64,000 bases of DNA from Competibacter sp963695105 (lineage in GTDB: Bacteria; Pseudomonadota; Gammaproteobacteria; Competibacterales; Competibacteraceae). Below the pieces are notes generated by a model. The model was not told where the DNA came from, searched no databases, and saw nothing but the letters and a program-made list of their open reading frames with translations. Both the position numbers and the translations under genes were made by a program. The DNA lies in assembly GCA_963695105.1 (NCBI GenBank), contig CAVOGC010000038.1, positions 62,001 to 126,000 on the forward strand, in the 5' to 3' direction. Below are positions 52,654-63,340 of this stretch, one piece after another; within the stretch, counting starts at the first letter, position 1, and every line of letters starts with the position of its first letter.

Positions 52654-53082
52654 TTAAAAGCGGAACCTTCGGAGAATGGTCAACGAGGACAGCGAGCCGA
52701 CCAGCTTGCGGTCCGGCCCGACCACCGGCAGGCGGATATAGCCCTCCGCCAGCAGCCTGAGCGCATCGGACAGCGGTGCTTCCGGCTCGACCACCGGATG
52801 GGCGACGGCGAAATCGCCCACCTTGCGGTGCAAATGCGGGATGAGGCGGTTATCGACATCCTCGGCGGTTTCGGCTTCGGCATCGTCCGGCAATTGCGGT
52901 TCCGGCGGCAGCAGCATCTTGGAGAACATGAACGAGGTGATGGTGCCCACAAACTCCAGTCGCTCGTTGACCACCATCAGATCCTGCATGTGCTTACGTT
53001 CCATGATCGCCAGCGCTTCCGACAACGGCGCGGTGTCGAACACGTAAGTAGGCGCGGACGCCATGTAGTGTTTGCACTTCAT
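52654..53082 (-). CDS. CBS-domain protein
   Basis: The 142-residue protein consists of two CBS motifs: TYVFDTAPLSEALAIMERKHMQDLMVVNERLEFVGTITS at the N-terminus and EPEAPLSDALRLLAEGYIRLPVVGPDRKLVGSLS at the C-terminus. Such pairs bind adenine nucleotides and act as energy sensors. It has no attached enzyme domain, so the regulated target is unknown. It is divergent from the membrane pyrophosphatase gene across 181 bases, and in line with DUF362 115 bases downstream. Confidence 0.9.
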   Translation of the reverse strand: MKCKHYMASAPTYVFDTAPLSEALAIMERKHMQDLMVVNERLEFVGTITSFMFSKMLLPPEPQLPDDAEAETAEDVDNRLIPHLHRKVGDFAVAHPVVEPEAPLSDALRLLAEGYIRLPVVGPDRKLVGSLSSLTILRRFRF

Positions 53083-53263
53083 TTTAATTTCTCCCGCTGG
53101 GTTTGACCGGTGGTACCGGGCTTCGGTCGTCGCCCCGAACCGTGTCTGGAATCTGGACTTTATATTAGTCGGCTTGGCAACGCCTCATTCGGGTATTATT
53201 GCCCAGTCTTGGCCACCGCGCATGCGGACCATGCAAATACAAGTACATTGTGGAGGGAATTGT

Positions 53264-55310
<2,047 letters not shown>

Positions 55311-55358
55311 GCGACGACGGGAACGGAAGCACCGCGCCCGTTGGGATCAACGCCAAAC

Positions 55359-55400
55359 GGCCGGCCGGAGCGGTTCTGCTCCGGCCGGCCGCCGTGTTTC
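55359..55400. terminator. Strong hairpin between convergent hppA and dehalogenase genes
   Basis: A perfect 13-bp GC-rich stem (ggccggccggagc / gctccggccggcc, 55359-55371 and 55378-55390) with a six-base loop. It is flanked by aaac on the left and gtttc on the right, so short A/T runs face both genes. It can serve as a bidirectional terminator. Confidence 0.8.
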
Positions 55401-55421
55401 AAATCTTCGGCAACCGGGGAT

Positions 55422-56120
55422 TTACACCGGTCGGTCGGCGAACCACTCCGTCAGTTCGTCCAGGCGGCTGACCACCACGTCCGGCTCGACATCCCAGGGA
55501 TCGAACACCGCCTCCGGCTGCCGCCGGACCCAGGCGGCGCGCAAACCGGCGGCCTTGGCGCCGATCACGTCCCAGGCGTTGCTGGACACCAGCCAGGTTT
55601 CACCTGGAGCATGCCCGGACCGCCGCGCCAGATAGGCATAGACCGCCGGGTCGGGCTTGAAGGTGCGCAGATCGTCCACGCTGACCACATCCTCCAGATA
55701 CGGCAATACCCCGGCGTTGGTCAGCAACGCGCGGATGCTGACCTCCACCCCGTTGGTAAAAGCCATCAACCGATGACCCTGGGCCTTGAGCGCGGTCAGC
55801 GCCGCGGTGACTTCAGGAAAAGTCGGCAGGTAAAGGTAGGTTTCCAGCAGCCGGCCCTGATCGGATTCCGGCAAGTCGCAACGCAGCGCCTGCTGGGTAT
55901 AAAGCAGCGCTTGCCGGGTGCAGGCGTCAAAATCCACGTAACGCTGCATCAAGCCGCGCCGGAACGAGTATTCCAACTGCTTGATCCGCCAAAGCTCGGC
56001 GAAACGGACGGCCTGTTCGCCGACCAGGGCTTGCAAGGGTTCGGCCAGGGCCAGCGGGTCCACCAGCGTACCGTAGACATCGAATCCCAGGGCGTAAGTT
56101 CTTTCCACGTTCAACTCCAT
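55422..56120 (-). CDS. Haloacid dehalogenase type II (HAD superfamily)
   Basis: The 232-residue protein matches (S)-2-haloacid dehalogenases. FDVYGTLVD carries the nucleophilic Asp (about residue 14), then LMAFTNGVEVSIRALL with the Thr/Asn motif, FKPDPAVYAYL with the Lys, and WLVSSNAWDVIGAKAAGLRAAWVRR, which is the type II motif SSNAWD. It hydrolyses 2-haloalkanoic acids to hydroxyacids, although natural substrates may be other small phospho- or halo-acids. It is convergent with hppA across a hairpin. Confidence 0.92.
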   Translation of the reverse strand: MELNVERTYALGFDVYGTLVDPLALAEPLQALVGEQAVRFAELWRIKQLEYSFRRGLMQRYVDFDACTRQALLYTQQALRCDLPESDQGRLLETYLYLPTFPEVTAALTALKAQGHRLMAFTNGVEVSIRALLTNAGVLPYLEDVVSVDDLRTFKPDPAVYAYLARRSGHAPGETWLVSSNAWDVIGAKAAGLRAAWVRRQPEAVFDPWDVEPDVVVSRLDELTEWFADRPV

Positions 56121-56194
56121 CTTCCTCGTCTGAAGGGCTTGCTGTCGTCATGTCCACCCCGGATATTCTCGCTTCGGATCGCCGTCCGGCCGGT

Positions 56195-56578
56195 CTAGCT
56201 CGCCCGGATGACCGCGATCACCCACAACAACCAGGCCAGCAGAAAGCTCGTACCGCCCACCGGAGTGATGGCGCCCAACCAGCGGATGCCGCTCAAAGCG
56301 AGCGCATACAAACTACCCGAGAACAGCAACAGGCCCACAATCATCAGGATGCCCGAACCACGCAGGAACGCCGTCGGCGGAACGTGCAGCGCCAGCAACC
56401 CGACCGCCAGCAATCCCAGGGCATGATAGAAATGATAGTTCACCGCGGTTTCGTAAACGGCCATGAGATCCGGGGCCAATGTCCTTTTCAGGGCATGCGC
56501 GCCGAACGCGCCCATCGCCACCGCCAGCAGCATCCCACAGCCGCCCAGCGCCAAAAACACCTTCGCCCAAACTGGCAT
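56195..56578 (-). CDS. DUF423 membrane protein (YgdD-like)
   Basis: The 127-residue protein has four membrane helices and the family signature AMGAFGAHALKRTL near the N-terminus, then YHFYHALGLLAVGLLA and GSLYALALSGIRWLGAITPVGG. DUF423 proteins are small inner-membrane proteins of unknown function. The start at 56578 matches the family; longer frames read into non-conserved sequence. It is downstream of nothing on its strand for at least 400 bases. Confidence 0.9.
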   Translation of the reverse strand: MPVWAKVFLALGGCGMLLAVAMGAFGAHALKRTLAPDLMAVYETAVNYHFYHALGLLAVGLLALHVPPTAFLRGSGILMIVGLLLFSGSLYALALSGIRWLGAITPVGGTSFLLAWLLWVIAVIRAS

Positions 56579-56776
56579 CACGGCTCTCCACGGAACTCGG
56601 TTGGACGGACGGCCCGTCTCATGACTTACTGGCAGATCCTGGCGGAACGAATGTCGCGCTGACCGACAGGGGACCTCAGAGCAACGGGCGAGCGCGCTAT
56701 CGATTAACAATATTCGCTCATCCCGCCCGGAGAGTCTCGGGCATCGATCATACCCCAAAGCCGTATCACCGGCTAA

Positions 56777-56806
56777 GCTCCCCTTCTCCCAACTGTGGGA
56801 GTTCCC
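56777..56806. repeat. Possible degenerate palindromic element
   Basis: ctccccttctcccaactgtgggagttcccc resembles the CCCTCTCC family with an altered centre. Only ctccc/gggag pairs cleanly, so membership is uncertain. The rest of the 56579-56978 gap holds one short protein-like fragment and nothing else I can name. Confidence 0.35.
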
Positions 56807-56809
56807 CGT

Positions 56810-56911
56810 CATACCGAATACCTTGCACTGGGCGCGGTTAAGGGCGACATCGCGGCGATTCAGGGCCGCGACAACCCGTTCATCCGCCAGTACGCCGCCC
56901 GCTTCGGCTAG
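56810..56911 (+). pseudogene. Short 3' gene remnant of unknown origin
   Basis: This open stretch reads HTEYLALGAVKGDIAAIQGR then DNPFIRQYAARFG and a TAG. Its composition looks like the C-terminal end of a real protein rather than a random frame, but there is no start codon, ribosome-binding site or upstream continuation. I do not recognise the family. Confidence 0.35.
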
Positions 56912-56978
56912 ATTGTACCGGCTGCGCCGGCGTACCGTGCGTCAACCTGCGCCAACCCCAACATCTGGAGACAAATTC

Positions 56979-57305
56979 ATGGCTTGGCTTTATCTGATAA
57001 CCGCGGGCCTGTTTGAAATCGCCTGGCCGGTCGGCCTGAAACTGGCGCAGACACCGGGCCGGGTAGCCCTGGGTCTGGTGATCGCCGTAACCGGCATGGC
57101 CGTCAGCGGGTTTTTGCTGTGGCTGGCCCAGAAAACCATTCCCATCGGCACCGCTTACGCGGTGTGGACCGGCATCGGCGCGACGGGCGCCTTCATGATC
57201 GGGGTGATGTTCTATGGGGATTCGGCCAGTGCCGCGCGGCTGGTTTCGGTGGGCCTGATCGTGGCCGGCATCATCGGCCTGAAGCTGGCCCACGGCGCTG
57301 GTTGA
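56979..57305 (+). CDS. SMR family exporter, SugE/Gdx-like
   Basis: The 108-residue protein has four membrane helices and the small multidrug resistance layout, with the essential membrane Glu in FEIAWPVGLKLAQTPGR. The pattern KTIPIGTAYAVWTGIGATGAF and FYGDSASAARLVSVGLIVAGIIGLKLA is of the SugE (guanidinium exporter, Gdx) branch rather than EmrE. It probably pumps guanidinium or quaternary ammonium ions in exchange for protons. CTGGAG supports the start at 56979. I looked for a guanidine riboswitch in the short leader and found none. Confidence 0.88.
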   Translation: MAWLYLITAGLFEIAWPVGLKLAQTPGRVALGLVIAVTGMAVSGFLLWLAQKTIPIGTAYAVWTGIGATGAFMIGVMFYGDSASAARLVSVGLIVAGIIGLKLAHGAG

Positions 57306-57455
57306 ACGGGTCACCGCCCGCCCCCGCCAAGGAGGCGTCTCAATAAGAGACAGATCGCACCTTAAAGTGTATTAACCCAGGAAACAGGTGCTTATGGCTA
57401 TCTGGCGCGCTATGGTAGTCATGCAAAAGCAACAAAAAACCACCGGAGGGCCGTT

Positions 57456-57632
57456 ATGGTCAACTGTCGGACCGCCATGCTTGTGGCGCGGATCGAATCC
57501 CAAGGCAAGCAGGGTCTACGCGCAATAGTCGCGCGGGAGCGCCGCCGCTTTTCCAACCGGGTTCAGGGCATGATTCTCGACGACGGCCATGACCCGGTGC
57601 TTGCTGACGTACTGGATCCGACCGGAGCGTGA
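57456..57632 (+). CDS. Unknown 58-residue protein preceding cas1
   Basis: A strong ribosome-binding site (GGAGGG, six bases before ATG 57456) leads a 58-codon ORF: MVNCRTAMLVARIESQGKQG, an Arg-rich centre (AIVARERRRFSNRVQGMI) and an acidic tail (LDDGHDPVLADVLD). It ends 12 bases before cas1, so it is likely read in the cas operon. I recognise no family. It could be a regulator, an accessory CRISPR protein or a decayed gene. The 150-base gap before it holds only a small gtctc/gagac hairpin. Confidence 0.55.
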   Translation: MVNCRTAMLVARIESQGKQGLRAIVARERRRFSNRVQGMILDDGHDPVLADVLDPTGA

Positions 57633-57644
57633 GAACTGAACCCC

Positions 57645-58622
57645 ATGGACCATTTTTCTCCTTCAGATCTGAAGACCATCCTGCATTCCAAGCGAGCCAA
57701 CCTGTATTACCTCGAACATTGTCGCGTACTGGTCAATGGCGGGCGTGTGGAATACGTGACCGATCAGGGAAAGCATTCCCTGTACTGGAACATTCCCATC
57801 ACCAATACCACATCCATCATGCTCGGCACCGGCACTTCGATTACCCAAGCGGCCATGCGCGAACTGGCCAAGGCCGGTGTAATGGTGGGTTTTTGCGGCG
57901 GGGGTGGTACGCCGCTCTACAGCGCGAACGAGAGGGAAGTCGAAGCCGTCTGGTTTGCCCCGCAGAGCGAATATCGCCCGACGGAGTACCTGCAAAGCTG
58001 GGTGCGCTTCTGGTTCGACGACGACCTGCGCCTCGAAGCCGCCAAGGCGTTCCAACGCGCCCGGCTGGAGCGCATCGCCGAGCACTGGTGCGACAATCGA
58101 CAACTCGCCGATAGCGGCTTTCAGATTCCGCGCGAACCCCTGCTGGCCGCTTTGGAAGCATCGCGGCGTCTGCTGGATGAGGCCGTGGATAACACGGCCC
58201 TGCTGACCGAAGAAGCGCGCCTCACCAAGAAACTGTTCAAGCTCGCGGTCAACGCGGTGGACTACGGCGATTTCGTCCGCGCCAAAAACGGCAGCGGCGC
58301 CGACCCGGCCAATCGCTTTCTGGACCACGGCAACTATCTGGCCTACGGGTTGGGCGCCACGGCCACTTGGGTGCTCGGCCTGCCGCACGGGCTCGCCGTT
58401 TTGCACGGCAAGACCCGCCGGGGTGGACTGGTGTTCGACGTGGCAGACCTGATTAAGGATGCGGTGATTCTTCCCCAAGCTTTCATTTCCGCCGCGCGCG
58501 GCGACGACGAGCAAACCTTCCGCCACGCTTGCATCGAGAGCTTCTCTCGTACCGAATCGCTGGATTTCATGATCGACACCGTGAAGACGGTCGCGTCCGA
58601 AATGGGGAATCGTGGGCGATGA
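57645..58622 (+). CDS. cas1: Type I-F CRISPR integrase Cas1
   Basis: The 325-residue protein matches the type I-F Cas1 branch, for example DLKTILHSKRANLYYLEHCRVL at the start, SLYWNIPITNTTSIMLGTGTSIT, and KAGVMVGFCGGGGTPLY. The metal-binding residues lie in TEEARLTKKLFKLA, GLPHGLAVLHGKTRRGGL and VFDVADLIKDAV. Cas1 with the Cas2 part of the next protein inserts new spacers into the array. The stop overlaps the cas3 start by ATGA. The gene is intact. Confidence 0.96.
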   Translation: MDHFSPSDLKTILHSKRANLYYLEHCRVLVNGGRVEYVTDQGKHSLYWNIPITNTTSIMLGTGTSITQAAMRELAKAGVMVGFCGGGGTPLYSANEREVEAVWFAPQSEYRPTEYLQSWVRFWFDDDLRLEAAKAFQRARLERIAEHWCDNRQLADSGFQIPREPLLAALEASRRLLDEAVDNTALLTEEARLTKKLFKLAVNAVDYGDFVRAKNGSGADPANRFLDHGNYLAYGLGATATWVLGLPHGLAVLHGKTRRGGLVFDVADLIKDAVILPQAFISAARGDDEQTFRHACIESFSRTESLDFMIDTVKTVASEMGNRGR

Positions 58623-61600
58623 ACGTGCTGCTGATCTCCCAGTGCAGCAAGAACGCCCTCACCGAAACCCGCCGTATTCTCGATCAATTCGCCGAACGGC
58701 GCGGCGACCGGACCTGGCAGACCCCCATCACCCAGCAGGGGCTGGATACCCTGCATCGTTTGCTCCGGAAAACCGCGCGCAAGAATACGGCGGTCGCCTG
58801 TCATTGGATACGCGGCAAGGATCACAGCGAATTGATCTGGATCGTGGGCGATGCCCGGCAATTCAACGCCCACGGCGCGACGCCGACCAATATGACTCAG
58901 CGCGATGTGCTGCGGGCGAATAATGAAAACAATTGGCACTCGGGCGAGGACATTCGGCTTCTGGCCCGACTCGCCGCCCTGTTCCACGATCTGGGCAAGG
59001 CCAATGAAGTCTTCCAAAAGAAGCTCAAAAGCCCCCAGGCGAGCGCCGACCCCTTTCGGCACGAATGGGTCTCGCTGCGACTTTTCGAGTCCTTCGTTGG
59101 CGAAGCCTGCAACGATGATCGAGCGTGGCTGGAGCGCCTGCTGACGCTGGACGGCAGCGAGACCAAATGGGTTCTGGATGATGGACGGCTGAACAAGGAT
59201 GGCGTCAGTATCAGAAAAATCTACAGACCGTTCAAAACCCTGCAATCACCTCTTGCCCGTGCGTTGGGCTGGCTGATCGTCAGCCACCATCGGCTACCCA
59301 CGCCCAGTGACAAGGAAAGTTTTGATCGCGTGCTCAATGCATCTACCCTGGGCAAGCTGCCCGACGGCGTGCTTCACGATTGGTGCGGCAGCCGCTTACA
59401 GGAGGGAAAAGCCAAAACCCTGGCTGACTGCTGGAGTTTCAAAAAAGGTCTGCCCTTCGACAGCACCCATTGGCGGCAGCATGTAGCCAAAGCCGCCGAC
59501 GCCCTTCTCAAACGGCCCAACCTGCTGGGCGATCCGGCGCAAACCATTCTCGGCAGCCCCCATGTGCTTCACCTCTCTCGGCTGGTGCTGATGCTGGCCG
59601 ACCATTACTACTCCTCCCAGCCCAGCCACGCCCGTTATGGCGACCCCGTGCAGCCCAATGATAAGGTCCTCTATGCCAACACCCGACGGGAAAAGGGCGA
59701 ACAACCCCAACTCAATCAACGCCTGGACGAGCACTTGATCGGCGTGGAGGTAAACGCCAGCCGTCTGATGCGCACCCTGCCCCGACTGGAGCAGAGTTTG
59801 CCGCGCATTGCGCGACACAAGGGCTTTCGCGAACGGAGCAAAGGGTCTTTTCTTTGGCAGAATCAAGCGTTTGATCTGGCCGAGAGTTTGCAGGAACGGA
59901 GCACGGAACACGGGTTTTTCGGCGTCAATATGGCGTCTACCGGCTGCGGCAAGACCTTCGCCAACGCCCGCATTCTCTATGGTCTCGCCAACCCGCATTT
60001 AGGCGCGCGCTTCACTGTAGCCTTGGGCTTGCGGACGCTGACGCTGCAAACTGGCGATGCCTACCGTAATCGCCTCAACCTTGGCGAGGAAGATCTCGCG
60101 GTGCTGGCCGGGGGCGCCGCCACCAAGGCGCTGCACGAGTATTACCAAACCAAGGCTCAAGCCACGGCCGGCGCAGGTAGTGAATCGGCCGAAGCCCTGC
60201 TGCCCGACTACTACCCTGTGCGCTACGCGGGCAGCTTGGAGGACGGCCCGCTCAATCGCTGGCTCCAGAACAACAAGCAAGGACACAAGGCCAGGGCGTT
60301 GCTCGATGCGCCGGTGCTGGTTTGCACCGTCGATCACCTGATGCCGGCCTGCGAAAGCACCCGTGGCGGTCATCAGATCCTACCGATGCTGCGGCTGATG
60401 ACGTCGGATTTAGTGTTGGATGAACCCGATGATTTCGACATGGATGACCTACCGGCGCTATCGCGTTTCGTCCATTGGGCTGGCCTGCTGGGCAGTCGAG
60501 TATTGCTCTCGTCCGCGACGCTGCCGCCGGCCCTGGTGCAAGGGTTGTTCCTCGCTTATCAAGCCGGTCGCGAGGAATTCCAGCGCCATCGCGGGCGACC
60601 CGGCGCGGGACTGGATATCTGCTGTGGCTGGTTCGACGAATTCGGTGTTGCAAGCAGCAGTCATGGTAGCGATCCTGACGGCGCTGCTTTTCGCGCCAGC
60701 CATACGGCCTTCGTGGAACGACGCATCGCCCGGTTGGCTTCGGCCAAGGAAGTACGCCGCCGCGCCGCCATTCTCCCGGTGCTGGTGACCCCTTCCGGCG
60801 CCAACGACCGCGCCCGCCAACAGGCCGATATCTGCGGCCAACTGGCGGCCCTGCTGCGGGATCGGGCGATAGCGCTGCACCGCCATCATCACACCACCGA
60901 CCCGATCACCGGCAAGCGGGCTCAGCTTCGGCCTGATCCGCATGGCCAACATCGACCCGTTGTTCGATGTGGCTCTGAGTCTCTATGCCTTGGGCGCGCC
61001 GGAGGGTTGCCGCATCCACCTGTGCGCCTACCACGCCCGCCATCCCACGTTGGTGCGCGCCGAAATCGAAAGGCAACTGGATGCCGTTCTCAAGCGGGAT
61101 CGGAAAGACGCCGTGGTATTTGCACAACCCGACCTGCGCGAGAAACTGGATGCTCACCCGGCAACCGACCACATCTTCATCGTCCTGGCCACCGCCGTGG
61201 CCGAAGTGGGGCGCGACCACTGTTACGACTGGGCCATCGTCGAGCCCTCGTCGATGCGTTCCATCATTCAATTGGCCGGCCGGGTGAAACGGCACAGGAT
61301 ATTCGACTGCCCGCCCGACCAGCCGAATATCCTGCTGCTCGATGTCAACGTAAGGACTCTGAAACATGGGGATGGCGCGCGGGCTTTCCATTGGCCGGGT
61401 TTCGAGAGCGCGGAATTTTCCCTGAAAACGCACCGCCTCAGCGAGTTGCTCACGCCGGAGCAATGGCAGATCATTGACGCTCGCGCCCGCATTCGCCCCC
61501 GTGAAACCCTGGATGCCGGGGGCAATCTCGCGGATTTGGAGCACGCCCGACTGGCCGACCTCATGCTGGGGGCGGAAGCCAGTCAGCAGCAAAAGCAAAA

Positions 61601-61991
61601 TCCGGTGAAGTGGTGGTGGCAGACCCAGGCCCATCTTTGCGGCGTGCTACAGGCCAAGACCCGGTTCCGCGCCGATCCACAGGGTCATCAAACCTATTAC
61701 TTCCAACCGGACGAAGATTGCGCGGATACCGAGTTTTTCCAGCTCGAAGTAACCGGTCAGGAAGTCTCGGTCGAAGCCAATTTGCTGCAACGTCTTCTTG
61801 ATTTGCCCGCCGGTCCCCGCATCGCCTTCTGGGGCGCTCCCGATTACCTCGACGCCCTGCAAACGCTTGCCGAAGCGTTGGAGGTGGACCCCGCCGACTG
61901 CGCCCGCCAGTTCGGCATCGTCGATCTGCCCGGTCGCGAAGGTGACCGGCGGTGGCGTTACCACCCGGCGTTGGGGTTCAGTCGCGCATGA
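58619..61991 (+). CDS. cas3f: Type I-F Cas2-Cas3 fusion (frameshifted)
   Basis: The protein would have about 1123 residues. Residues 1-95 form the fused Cas2-like domain (MNVLLISQCSKNALTETRRI). The HD nuclease follows, with LAALFHDLGKA at about 119-129. The helicase has Walker A STGCGKTF near residue 440, DEPDD near 599, SSATLP near 630 and LAGRVKRHR late. One extra base, c at 60921, breaks the frame right after ITGKR. Without it the reading is KRVSFGLIRMANIDPLF, as in other I-F proteins. As written, translation continues in the wrong frame to 61477. The gene overlaps cas1 by ATGA and touches csy1. Confidence 0.9.
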
Positions 61992-62020
61992 ACATCGACC
62001 TTTTTCCAAAGGAGAATCCT

Positions 62021-63340
62021 ATGGACGACTCGCCACAGCCGCCCCTGCCATTCGATGAGAGTCAACGTATTAAGGCTGAGATCGCACGCTTTCTGCGCGA
62101 GGAACGACTCCAGCCCAAGCTAGACAAGCTCAAGGATGGCGATGACGAAGCCCGGCAAAAGTTGATCGCCGAACATCAGCCTGTGGCCTGGATTGCCGAC
62201 GCCGCCCGACGAGTCGGGCAAATCCAGCAGGTTTCCCACGCCATCAAGTTCACCCATCCCTCCGCAGACGGTTCCAGTTTGTCCAGTGCCGGTCATCCGC
62301 AGGCCGGGGCGTTGGAGCTGGGTACGCACAGCCTGGCGGGGGAAAGGGCGCCGGACGTGGTGGGAAATGCCGCCGCGCTGGACGTTTACAAATTCCTGCG
62401 CCTCACGGTCGATGACCGCAGCTTGCTGGAACGGGCCATTGCTCGCGACCCCGCTTTCGCCGAAGCCTTGAGCGAAGACGCCGCCCTGGCCGCCGAATGG
62501 ATGGCGGCTTTCGCCACGTTGCCCGATCCCAAGGGCAAGCCCGCCTCGCACAAACTGGCCAAACAGCTTTACTGGCCAGTGGGAAACGGCGCCTATCATC
62601 TGTTGGCTCCGCTGCTGTCCTCCCCGCTGGCCCATGCCGTCCATCAACGGATTGCCGAAGACCGTTTTTCGGAAACCGCCAAAGCGGCGCGGGAGGCCCG
62701 GCGCGCTGGCAAGGCCCATCCTCATGGGTATCGAGATTACCCCGATCTCGCCATTCAGAGTTTCGGCGGCTCCAAGCCCCAGAACATCAGCCAACTCAAC
62801 AGCGAGCGGCGAGGCCAGAATTATCTGCTGGCTTCGCTGCCGCCTATCTGGGCATCCACCGCGATCCGACCGCCCCTGAAGACCGAGACCGTGTTTGCCC
62901 GCTATTTCGAGCGGCGCAGCGAAGTCCGGCGGCTAGTGGAAGGACTGAAAAAGTTCCTGCGTCGCGTGGCCGACGCGAAGAACAACGAGCGCATCCGCGC
63001 CACACGTCATCAAATGGTTGCGGATCTCTCTGACCAAGCTCTCCAGATGGCAGCGGAATTGCGGGAACTGGAACCTGGTTGGAGCGCCGGTGCAGAGTGC
63101 CGGCTGAATCTGGATGAACAATGCTGGCTCGATCCAGAGCGCCGCCTGACGGACGAGGAGTTTGCCATTCATTATCGGCTTGGCGACTGGAAGGATGAGG
63201 TGTGCCTGCGCTTCGCCAATTGGCTCAACGGTCGTTTGAAGACCGACAAGACTTTGTTCGGTGGTCCAGAAGCCCTGGAGTGGAAAGACTTGCTGGAGCG
63301 GGAACTCAAAATGTTGCGGGAGGAAGTGGGCGATGAGTAA
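62021..63340 (+). CDS. csy1: Type I-F Cascade large subunit Csy1 (Cas8f)
   Basis: The 439-residue protein is the large subunit of the type I-F effector, which binds the crRNA 5' handle with Csy2 and helps read the PAM. Signatures are HAIKFTHPSADGSS, ALDVYKFLRLTV, LAKQLYWPVGNGAYHLLAPLLSS and GGSKPQNISQLNSERRGQNYLL. AAGGAG seven bases upstream favours ATG 62021; an upstream ATG at 61988 overlaps the cas3 stop by ATGA and would add 11 residues. The stop overlaps the csy2 start by eight bases. Confidence 0.95.
   Translation: MDDSPQPPLPFDESQRIKAEIARFLREERLQPKLDKLKDGDDEARQKLIAEHQPVAWIADAARRVGQIQQVSHAIKFTHPSADGSSLSSAGHPQAGALELGTHSLAGERAPDVVGNAAALDVYKFLRLTVDDRSLLERAIARDPAFAEALSEDAALAAEWMAAFATLPDPKGKPASHKLAKQLYWPVGNGAYHLLAPLLSSPLAHAVHQRIAEDRFSETAKAAREARRAGKAHPHGYRDYPDLAIQSFGGSKPQNISQLNSERRGQNYLLASLPPIWASTAIRPPLKTETVFARYFERRSEVRRLVEGLKKFLRRVADAKNNERIRATRHQMVADLSDQALQMAAELRELEPGWSAGAECRLNLDEQCWLDPERRLTDEEFAIHYRLGDWKDEVCLRFANWLNGRLKTDKTLFGGPEALEWKDLLERELKMLREEVGDE

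Noticed and set aside
56912..56978. Guanidine riboswitch before the SugE-like gene
   Set aside because: The leader is under 70 bases and lacks the paired ACGR stem-loops or ykkC-like conserved blocks.
57306..57455. CRISPR array or leader upstream of cas1
   Set aside because: I looked for repeated ~28-base units with a type I-F hairpin and found none; the array must lie beyond the right edge.
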